From positions 203,707,178 through 203,771,177 of the forward strand of contig CM071599.1 of assembly GCA_036435485.1 (NCBI GenBank): DNA of 64,000 nt, read 5' to 3'. Positions 46,376 to 55,828 of this stretch are shown here, in pieces; positions within the stretch are counted from its first letter, which is position 1; every line of letters starts with the position of its first letter. The position numbers were made by a program, and so were the translations under genes. This stretch comes from Saposhnikovia divaricata (Eukaryota; Streptophyta; Magnoliopsida; Apiales; Apiaceae). A model generated the notes under the pieces. It had not been told where the DNA came from, did no database searches, and worked only from the letters and a program-made list of their open reading frames with translations.

Positions 46376-47590
46376 CCAGCTATGCCTCCTTTATACCCAA
46401 CCCAGCAATAATCGGTAATATCAACAGGGGAGGGGAAACATAACTTCGCCACAACACAGCTACCCAGCAGTTTATTCACACATACATATGTTCACTAAGC
46501 ACACACACTCCGATTCAATCACACCCATTCATACATAGGCGCACCTGCACATAATAGTCCATCAATCTCTCTAGTTTTTTCCCTCTTTTTGTCTCCCTCC
46601 ACCCTCTCTGTCCTCTCCCTCGCCCTCACACTCTCTGTACCGCAGCTACAAAAAAAACCCAACACCAATTACAACTATCAAGCTGTAAACACAAACTCCC
46701 CAATTCCTGCACACCAAATTCGAAAGAACACACAACAATAAGCCCGAGTCTAACCTAGCAGGTTCGCCCACAAACTGATACACAACCCATTTCAACTATA
46801 CACACATATATACACAACGATTTGATTACACACACAGCAAAAATTCGAACCACAACCAACCACAGTATACACGACTATAAGGATAGGTAGAAGAGAGGGA
46901 GAGAGTTGATTATCAACAAGAATCACTGGACTTAAAGCTTGCAGGTGTTGAGAGAGATAGAAAAAGAACCCGAGAGTTCTAGATACTCTAGAGAGTTCGA
47001 CTGAAAACAGAGCTGAGTGGTGGGGTAAATGGAGTCAGGGACTAAACAATACTCTCCCATCTCTGAAAATCAAATAAAACCAATTTAAAATTTATTTTAA
47101 TAACCTTTTTTTAAAATCATTTTTAAATATAATATTTACAGAAAATTTTAACTTTAAAATTTTTAAAATGTAGAGCACAAAATTACAAACACCCACATAT
47201 TTTTAAAATATTTTTAGGGTAAAAAATGAATTAAATATCAATTTAACAAGATAATGCCCCTATAAATGAAATAAAACTTTTAAAATCATTTTTAAGATAC
47301 CAAAACACTCAAATTAATTCACCCCATAATTTTAAAAACTAAATAAATATACAATTATGATATTGCAAAAGATTTCGGGATTTTTACTTACTTCGATAAT
47401 TTTATAAAAATTTCCAAAGATCAATAATACATAATTTAAATAGATTTTAATCATAACAATTCAAATAAAAATACACACTCACATTTCATAGATAAATCAT
47501 CATATAAACATTTATGTAAACACGATGTCACATATATTTAACCTTAAAAAAAATTCACACCATATAATCCACATTTAACATTAAACAATT

Positions 47591-47607
47591 CAATAATAAT
47601 AATAATA

Positions 47608-47649
<42 letters not shown>

Positions 47650-47652
47650 GTA

Positions 47653-47742
<90 letters not shown>

Positions 47743-47743
47743 T
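47591..47743. repeat. (AAT)n microsatellite, about 50 units
   Basis: A long AAT/ATA run with a few AGT variants at the 5' end of the 3' LTR (minus orientation). It generates a poly-Ile frame that is not a protein. Confidence 0.97.
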
Positions 47744-47749
47744 TTTCTA

Positions 47750-47806
47750 GGGCGTTATATCCTTCCCCCTTTAATAGGATTCTGTCCTCAGAATCGACCG
47801 TAAGAA
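47750..47806 (-). pseudogene. C-terminal pol remnant of Tekay/Del type and polypurine tract
   Basis: The minus strand reads DSEDRILLKGEGYNA across the polypurine tract into the LTR. Del/Tekay chromoviruses typically end pol with a D/N-F-E-D-E-I-L-(F/L)-(K/R)-G-like sequence overlapping the PPT and the TGTAAC LTR start. This ties the giant-LTR element to that clade, although most of pol is gone. Confidence 0.65.
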
Positions 47807-49678
47807 AATACATATGACGATATTCTCAAACATTTCTCTTTCAATTTCCATGTCACTTCTTTCATTTAAGAATTCCTTTATATCATTTTATATCTCGCTA
47901 GGCTCATCCTGTAAGCCCGCAGATTCCAACATAACTTAAACCTTTGATTTGCAAGTCTCGTTACTTCTAGATACTTATCCCTCGCACGTGACGATCCTTT
48001 TCTACCGAAAATCGGACATGACCTCTTCGTATAATGAACTATGCCCTGTACACAACGCCTCAAGTACTAACCCCATCGTCATAAACAATTCATTTATATA
48101 CAATACCGAAACAAAACCAACCTTGATTTGCAGCGAACATAAAAACGAGGAAATCTGCCTTGCCTCGTAGTAAACAGGTAAATAAATAAATCTTTAAAAC
48201 AAATGTCAATTGATACCACTTCCACACTTCTACTCATAATTCAGATTGCCCCAGATAAAACTCTGAGAAAAAGAATATTAAGAAATCCCCTAATCATTCT
48301 TACTCCCCTTTCAACGTACAATGTTACTCAAGGAGGGAATAATTAGGAAACTTCTATCTATCCTTAATCCCATTGTTTTATTGAGGCACCATTTACCTTA
48401 AAACATATATATCCTATTAGAAATTCAAACTATTCCCGGGGTATTTTCAATCTTTCCTTGTTCGTCCGGTTGCACTAACACTAGGACGGTTTTCAATCTC
48501 TTCCTTGATTCCTGAAAGTTTTGTCCACTTTTATCCCTTCGTTTCCTGATTGGTAGGCTTGTCTACTATTGTAGCTATCTTGGTAATATCTTTGACAACT
48601 TTTGATAATTCCTAGCCGGTCCGTCAAAGTTTTCGATCTCCACTAGCGTCTTAGTCCTTTCCTGATTCATTACTGCTTCGTCGTCACTGCATTCATTTCG
48701 ATCCTTTCGTCATATCCTGAAAATTACAGTTCTTCCAATTACAAAGCTCGTACTTTGTAATCATATTTATGTCCTTTTTATATCCTGATTACATCCCTGG
48801 TTGTAATTAATTAATCAACTTTATATCTCTGTCTAATTATAATCCTGGTAATTCCTCAAGTCACATATCCGAGAAATCTTGACCACTGAAATCTGCTTCA
48901 CTCAAGTTATCCAATTTCGGTTCTACAACTTCATATCCAACAATTGATCTCAAAATATTTAAAATCCTGTAATATTTCCACTACCATATCCAAAGTAAAA
49001 TATAAAATAAACGAATGTTCCTCAAAAATCTTTCCTCAACATAACTATCACATACCAACTATATTCATCATCACTATACTTTCAATCTTGACAAAATTTG
49101 TAATCTCGTGTCCTTGTTTCCCCCATATCTTGACTCAACTCCCAGTAATACAGAATCTCGTACATGTGTCGTCAATCTAATAAGTAATCTACCTTGATAT
49201 TCAATCCCTACTTTAATATCAATCCTCAAACTTGATCATCCAATTCCTTATCAACGTACATGTAGCTTGCACCACTTAAAATTTCATCGTCTCCATCTTT
49301 ACTGCTCTCAATCATTTATAAATTTTAGAAATCACAAGGGTTTATAACAAAAGGGATCAATAGAATAGACATGTATTAACATGTATGAGTACAAGATGAG
49401 TTTTGTTTGATAAGAATTTTATAAAAGAATTCAACTCAGAGATCAATATGATAATTGAACTAATTTCAGGTTGCATTTGTCACTTAGGTCAACCGCCATA
49501 GCACAAGAAGGGGGCCAGCCTTTTGTACTTTCATGACAAACACAATCAGTGGCGTCCCACCAGACTTCTATCACATAGATAAGATGTCCCTGAATCCCCT
49601 ATACACATAGGGTTGTTCATCCCAGTAAGAATAAATAAGGTCAAATATTCATAGAAAAAAAAACAAAAAGAATTCAAA

Positions 49679-49679
<1 letters not shown>

Positions 49680-49737
<58 letters not shown>
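49680..49737. repeat. (TA)n microsatellite
   Basis: About 28 TA units. It makes the Tyr-Ile runs of two artificial minus-strand frames. Confidence 0.97.
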
Positions 49738-49738
<1 letters not shown>

Positions 49739-50360
49739 GTTGAATAAGGAATAAAAAATATTCGGGGAAAATAGAAAGAATTCAAGGATCTCAATAATAG
49801 AGGTATCTCTGAAAAATAGGAATGTGTTTAAATGGATCTGAAAAAATTCGTCATCAATTGAAATATAGTTGATTATCAAAGGTGATGGGGTATTATCAAG
49901 ACAAGAAGAAACAGAAAGACAGGTTGAATCTCCTTAATCAATAAATTAAACGAAATCAATGGCTAGTAATGAATAACCATGCCATTCCTCCAACCCATGC
50001 TAGTAATCGGATTTCACATCTATTTTACAATCCTTTCACACTTTCTATATCGCTCGCAACTTAACTAAAGTCGCAACATAAATTCTAGAAGATACGTAAA
50101 GGTTTACAAATAGTGTCCTCCAAGCTGGTAGCTCCGGTCGTCTATTTAACGTAGGCGGTGCCGAATCAACTGCCTCGTCCAAAGTCATACCTTCGAATGA
50201 ATCGAATTCTGGCTCGCGCGATATGTCGAAATACTAACTAACGTCGCAACCGTTGTCCTAATAACCTAAGGCGAATCCTATCCTAAATCGTTCTATCTAA
50301 CTTCCTACCTAAATACGTACACTTTATCATCCTAACTTGTTTCAGTGACCATAACCTGTC

Positions 50361-50375
50361 GCTCTGATACCAACC
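50361..50375 (-). other. PBS of giant-LTR element
   Basis: Minus strand GGTTGGTATCAGAGC directly after the LTR end GGGGCGTTACA (50376); contains the initiator-Met site TGGTATCAGAGC. Confidence 0.9.
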
Positions 50376-51174
50376 TGTAACGCCCCGACTTCCCAATACT
50401 AAAAATATAATGTTTATAACAAAATAGAATTTGATACAGGGGAATTTTAGAAAATTTCGGCATGAAGTATTCGTAAAACGGACTATCCACATGTAATTCA
50501 ACCCAAACCAAATTCCAATTTAACAAATACAATTAAAACTAAATACACCAACGATTCCTCACCGAGGATCGATTCCAGGTTATGGTATGAAACAAGAATC
50601 TACACTATACAAATTATTACAACTTCTATCTCTGCTATAAATACAAATCACTATATTGTCTAATCTGTAGCTTAATACAAAACCGTGCTCGCCCACATTA
50701 GCTCTAAAATCTATTCCGATTAGGATCATCCTCGTTCTCATTCGCATTTGAAAATTATAAGTAGATCATCCTTAAACCTAACTACAAAGGGTTAGCTAAA
50801 ACAAAGCAAGAGTGAGCCAAAGAACGCTCAGCAAGTTAATAATATAGTGAAACAACGATATTACGATAATTCATTGATGAACAATATCAATGAATACTTT
50901 ATCTCAAGAAATCATTCAATTTCAATCACAGAGTAAAACTTTTCCATTTTCATCAACTATACGGTCTCAGATAAAACTTTGAGAAAAAGAATTTCAAGAA
51001 ATTCCCAAATCATTCTTACTCCACTTTCAACGTACAATGTTACTCGCGAAGGGAATAACTGGGAAACTTCTATCCATCCTTAATCCCATTATTTTACTGA
51101 GTTCCAAATTTTATCATGTAGAAAACGACTAACTCTGATATCCACAATTTCGAAACTAGAAACCATTTACCTTG

Positions 51175-51249
<75 letters not shown>

Positions 51250-51566
51250 CCCTTTAAAAGGAGAACTTAGAAAACTAAATTAAAATATAGCACATATGGT
51301 ATGCAAATTGATCGTTGGGAGATGGAGAAAAATGCGGTGGAATTAGATTTTAAAAAAATATCACCGATTGACGGGAAAAATCAAATTAAAAACGGAGGGG
51401 ATTAGGTGGGATTGTGTGTGTGAAGGTGTATTTGATTAGTGTGTGGGTGCCCCTGGCGGGGCCATTGATTATAATACATCCAATGGTTAGGATTAGTACC
51501 TTAGTTTTCTTCAAAAAATGAGTTCTCTTTTGAGCCACACCCTATATATATATATATATATATATA
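51175..51566. mobile_element. MITE-like insert flanked by (TA)n and (GA)n
   Basis: The sister LTR reads GGAATATATATATATATTC at this place (38007 region), whereas here there are about 380 extra bases: expanded (TA)n, (GA)n at 51214-51247, a body starting AACCCCTTTAAAAGGAGAAC, and an end TTGAGCCACACCCTATATA. The body's ends are imperfectly inverted (GAGAACTTAGAAAACTAA against the complement of TTAGTTTTCTTC...GAGTTCTC). Insertion into TA repeats is typical of such elements. No coding frame. Confidence 0.7.
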
Positions 51567-51826
51567 CTATCAAACATTCCTTTCTTTAAAACCCTTTCAT
51601 CTTTGAAACATACTTTTCATAAATCCTTTTTCTTAAGAATATTTAAATTGATTGTATTATTCTCCTGATTACGGACAATACGGGTGATTACGCACGTAAA
51701 GTCCCCCTTCCTTTAAAATTGGGTTCCCAATTAGGCAACACATTGGCCTTTAATGCTGGACTAGGGGAACCACCCCTAGCCTCTTACGCTAAATAAAAAG
51801 TGCTGGACTAGGGGAACCACCCCTAG

Positions 51827-52717
51827 TGTCACAGGGTCGGGTTCTTCACCAAAACTTGAACATGTGCGGCCTGCCCTTATGCCCGAACGCACCTTGCACA
51901 GTCAGCCCACAACGGAGGTTGTCACCCAGCAATATTAATACTACGCAGCGGAATCACAAATACCAATGATGGCTTAGTGTGTGCAGTGTATAAAAGTAAA
52001 TGAACACACTTATTTACAGGCAAAACGCCCAACCTTCTATTGCTCAACTCGATACAAAGGAACCTTACAACTGGAAGCACTCACTTGGCTTCACCAAAAT
52101 ACATACAAAAGCACTCACTTGGCTTTCTCTCAGAATACAACTATATGTGACTCACTTGCACATATCTGAACACTCTCTCTGCATATACAATGCTATAGAA
52201 TACATGTATTTATGCTAATCTACAGCCAGCCACGTTTTTCATCCATCATGGGCAGTTACCAGCAGTTACTCCCATCCATAGCAATTACAAAGACACATGT
52301 CAGCCAGCCAACCAATTGTGCAAACCCTTGGGCAGTTACCAGTAACTCCAATAACCCACAATAATATATATAACACACATATATATATATCACCCCAACA
52401 GTTAGCCACGTTTTTGTTTTCTCAGCCATGCCACCTGTAATGCCCACAATCACATTTTCCCCACATGTGCCCAGCAAATGACCCAAGTTTTGGGCTTCAT
52501 GTTTGGGCTGCCCAGCCAGCCATGTCTCCAGCCCAACGCCAATGTCAAGCCACCAACCAGCTCCAGCAACTAAACACAATATTAGCCCACCATCAAGCCA
52601 TCAACTAAGCCCACATTAACCACAGCGTCGGCACCAACCATCGATGCCTGGTCTTGGCGGCCTTGGGGATCAGCCACCGCCAAGCCAAAAACCAACCAGC
52701 AACCAAGAGGTCTTACA
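51827..52717 (-). repeat. 3' LTR of TR-GAG element
   Basis: 891 bp. The complement of the adjacent plus-strand AACCCACCCACACC (52718-52731) is a purine-rich GGTGTGGGTGGGTT, the probable polypurine tract. Confidence 0.9.
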
Positions 52718-52898
52718 AACCCACCCACACCATTTGAGCCTGATGTCCTCATCAGCTTGTTTGCTACTTCAGTAGTCCCACTTCACCTCGCAGAACCAAC
52801 AATCAAAAACCATACCGTTTATTCCCAGCAATGTCGCCCAAGTACACTAGCTTGGCGACAAATACAGGCTCTAGGCCGCCTGCTAGCCTTGCTACCCA

Positions 52899-54089
52899 TC
52901 AGTTCCCAACAATGTCCCCAACAGATGGAGGCTCCAACCTGCAACCATGTATTTCTGACTTACCTTTCACTCCAGGCTCAAGATCACACATCACATCGCC
53001 AATTAACACCCTAGTTGCACTTAACCTCGACTTCTCTATTTTCTTTACCAAAGACATTGAAGCTGCCTTCACAAAGCAACATTCCTCATTTCCCATCAAC
53101 ATACCACCAACATGCGGCATTATCATGCAATTGGCATCTTTCAAAAAGTCCATACCAAGAATGCAATCAATATCATCTAAAGGTATAACACTGAACAAGT
53201 ATTTACCTTGCCATTCCCCAACTTTCAAGCTCACATCTGAAGTGCCCCGAATCTGTTGTGCATCCATGTTTGCAGCTTTGTATTTCAAATTACTAGGCTT
53301 CATCTTCAACCCCAGCAACTCGACACACCTTTCTGCAACAATACAATTTGTGGCCCCGGTATCAACCATCGCCATCATCTCATGCCCATTCATCTGAACA
53401 TTCACATACATAAGCCCATCACTAGGCACTGACTTTCCCATCCTTAAAGTCACTAAACGTATAGGACTAACCCTCGAAGCTACATCCTCAGTTTCAACAT
53501 CATTCTCTTTGTCCACGGTTATCGCATTAAGCTTCTCCCTCATCGGACACGCTCTCATCAAATGTGGTCCTCCACAAATATAGCATCCCTTTTCTTTCAA
53601 ACTTTGGGACTGCCCAACACTCTTGGTGTCACCCGCACCATTTTTCATGTCAAATTTCTTGTCTCTGCCCTCAACCTTGTTGTTCCTTCTATTGCCCTTC
53701 CCTTTATCAGCATCACTAGAACCAGCATTTTTTAAGTCCACAAGACTATCGGCGGCTACAATTGCAGTAGGCAGGTCCTTAACCGATTGCCTCCTCAATT
53801 CTGCCTGCGCCCAAGGTTTTAGCCCAGCCAAGAAATTATACAACTTATCCTCATCAGACATATTCTTAATGTCTAGCAACAACGAACTGAATTCTTTCAC
53901 ATAGTCCCTCACAGAATCTTTTTGCTTCAAATTCCGTAGACTATCTCTAGCAAGCCAAGAAGAATTAAGGGGTAAGAACTGCTCCTTCAATTCCTTCTTT
54001 AACGCCTCAAACGTGGATATCTCTGGCCTGTCCGCACTAGCATCACCATCCGTTCGCGTACGCCACCACAATTTAGCATCACCAACCAA
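52899..54089 (-). pseudogene. TR-GAG gag C-terminal part, zinc knuckle and protease
   Basis: The 396-codon frame continues the upstream gag in the same frame after a single TAG. It includes AKLWWRTRTDGDASADRPE, AELRRQSVKDLPTAIVAADS, the CCHC knuckle CYICGGPHLMRACP (about residues 170-183), retropepsin with MVDTGATNCIVAERC (about 245-260) and ILGMDFL. It ends at a stop at 52899 shortly after protease, before any RT. The 52718-52898 remainder shows no homology I recognise. Very similar in layout to chromovirus gag at 19121-20853. Confidence 0.9.
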
Positions 54090-54494
54090 CTACATACTTG
54101 TGATTGAAACTTGCTCAACTTCCTCAATATGAGCAACCTTAAAATATTGCTCCATATCCCACAGAAAATTCTCCAAATCCTTGGCAACTCTTGCCCCATC
54201 ATAAGACTTGGGTTCTGGAATTTTCAACTTCGAGTGGCCCTCTCTACCACCAATCGAACCAGCAACCGCGACACACTTAACCAACACCAATTCATCACTC
54301 AACTCTTGAATTTTGGCATCATACCCTTCTTTCATAACTCTCATAAGATCATGAACCGTCGTCTTGAACTCATCCAGGCCCTCCCTCAGAACCTGTACTT
54401 GATTCGCTACTGGAATCTCATCTGTTGACAAAGGCACACCCAGAAACTCTTCTAGCCTTAGCAACCTTTCTGCAGTCGAACTACCAGCCACCAT
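54090..54494 (-). pseudogene. TR-GAG gag N-terminal part
   Basis: Starts at ATG 54494, 13 bases before the PBS end. It has a heptad-rich N-terminus (LLRLEEFLGVPLSTDE) and the gag core LENFLWDMEQYFKVAH. It ends SITSM followed by TAG (54090-54092), after which the same frame continues as LVGDAKLWW, so one point mutation separates the two parts. Confidence 0.9.
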
Positions 54495-54520
54495 TCTCGC
54501 AACACTGCTCTGATACCAGT

Positions 54521-54842
54521 TGTCACAGGGTCGGGTTCTTCACCAAAACTTGAACCTTTGCGTCCTGCCTTTATGCCCGAACGCACCAAGAACAGTCAGC
54601 CCACAACGGAGGTTGTCACCCAGCAACCTTAATACTACGCAGCGGAATCACAAATACCAATGATGGCTTAGTGTGTGCAGTGTATAAAAGTAAATGAACA
54701 CACTTGTTTACAGGCAAAACGCCCAACCTTCTATTGCTCAACTCAATACAAAGGAACCTTTCAACTGGAAGCACTCACTTGGCTTCACCAAAATACATAC
54801 AAAAGCACTCACTTGGCTTTCTCTCAGAATACAACTATATGT
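54521..54842 (-). repeat. 5' LTR of TR-GAG element, part inner to CACTA 2
   Basis: Matches 51827-52148. Interrupted at 54842 by CACTA 2; the rest of the LTR is 62669-63234. Confidence 0.9.
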
Positions 54843-54879
54843 CACTACTAGAAAAACTGGGTACAACATCGGTTCTGGG

Positions 54880-55400
54880 CCGATGTAAAAGCTTTTCAAA
54901 ACCGATGTCTAGGTGGGTGTTGTTAAAAGTCCATGTTTTTTACATCGGTTCTGGGCCGATGTTAAAAAGGACTTATTACATCGGTCTGTAACCGATGTAA
55001 ATACAAATCAACAACATCAGTTTTCAACATAGAACCGATGTTGTAAACTGTATACTACATCGGTTTTTAACCGATGTAAAATACCTCCCAAAATTGCTAG
55101 AATAAATTGTATACTACATCGGTTTTTAACCGATGTTGTAAACTGTATACTACATCGGTTTTTAACCGATGTAAAATACCTCCCAAAATTGCCAGAATAA
55201 ATTGTATACTACATCGGTTTTTAACCGATGTTGTAAACTGTATACTACATCGGTTTTTAACCGATGTAAAATACCTACCAAAATTGCCAGAATAAACTGT
55301 ATACTACATCGGTTTTGAACCGATGTAAAATAGCTCCCAATGTATACTACATCGGTTTTTAACCGATGTAAAATAGGTCCCAAAAATTTCCAAAATAATA
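54880..55400. repeat. Palindromic subterminal repeats, left end of CACTA 2
   Basis: About ten to eleven copies of CATCGGTTTTTAACCGATG or close variants (CATCGGTTCTGGGCCGATG at the outermost positions), each a perfect or near-perfect inverted repeat. Between 55045 and 55300 they form a higher-order tandem of about 98 bp including CCTCCCAAAATTGC. Likely binding sites for the element's own protein. Frames such as 55107-55295 and 55162-55668 arise from the repeat. Confidence 0.9.
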
Positions 55401-55828
55401 GACAACAGTTTTTAGGTGATGTCTTAAAGACTAAAATTGATGTTATTTGCATAATTATGGTGCCCAAAAATTTACCATTCAAAATCAAAATCACCATTGC
55501 ACGTTCATAATTAGAACGGCACCAAGCTTGTTTCGTATACAAAACATTCACCAAACTTAGCAATACAAAACATTCACCCAATAGCAATACAAAACATTTA
55601 CCCAAAAAGCATAATTCATTAATAATTAACAACTCCATCCACAATATAACAAACTGATCCATCCACAATATTCACCATGCATATAAGCATCCTAGATCGA
55701 ACAAGTCAAGACAGAAGAGAACAACTTATAACAGTACTAGCTAGACAACTTAACAGTACTAGAAAACTTAACAAAATATTAGCAGCAGACTAAGGCTTGA
55801 AAGCCATTCAGTACTTGGTCGTCGATGA

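Larger units (their letters stand above)
37209..47759 (-). repeat. 3' LTR of giant-LTR element, split by a copia insertion
   Basis: It begins on the minus strand TATAACGCCC at 47759 (TG has become TA) and ends GGGGCGTTACA at 37209. The copia element at 40646-46143 interrupts it. 37209-39052 aligns, with few mismatches, to 50376-51826 plus 63240-64000. 39053-40640 and 46149-47590 contain no gene I can support. A 52-bp tandem duplication is at 38210-38295. Confidence 0.85.
47760..50375 (-). other. Internal region of giant-LTR element, decayed
   Basis: About 2.6 kb without a long frame. Near 48440-48680 (minus) base-level remnants of a chromovirus RT/RNase H junction can be followed: a GGACCGGCTAGGAATTATCA part, a TTACCAAGATAGCTACAATA part and VLVQPDEQGKIEN. 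The stretch 48245-48420 is a diverged copy of LTR sequence found at 37795-38010. A (TA)n run of about 58 bases is at 49680-49737. Nothing else recognisable. Confidence 0.55.

Noticed and set aside
46233..46479. Cys-Val-rich and His-Thr-rich frames
   Set aside because: Created by the (AC)n microsatellite within the giant LTR.
47544..47813. Poly-isoleucine 89-codon protein
   Set aside because: Translation of the (AAT)n microsatellite; only its N-terminal DSEDRILLKGEGYN part is meaningful, as a pol tail remnant.
49546..49879. Tyr-Ile repeat frames
   Set aside because: Translation of the (TA)n run.
52256..52579. 107-codon minus frame, also seen at 62856-63086
   Set aside because: It lies in LTR sequence of the TR-GAG element, is shared by both LTR copies and has no domain features.
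55107..55668. Frames with repeated FNRC / LKTDVVY units
   Set aside because: They translate the palindromic subterminal repeats of CACTA 2.
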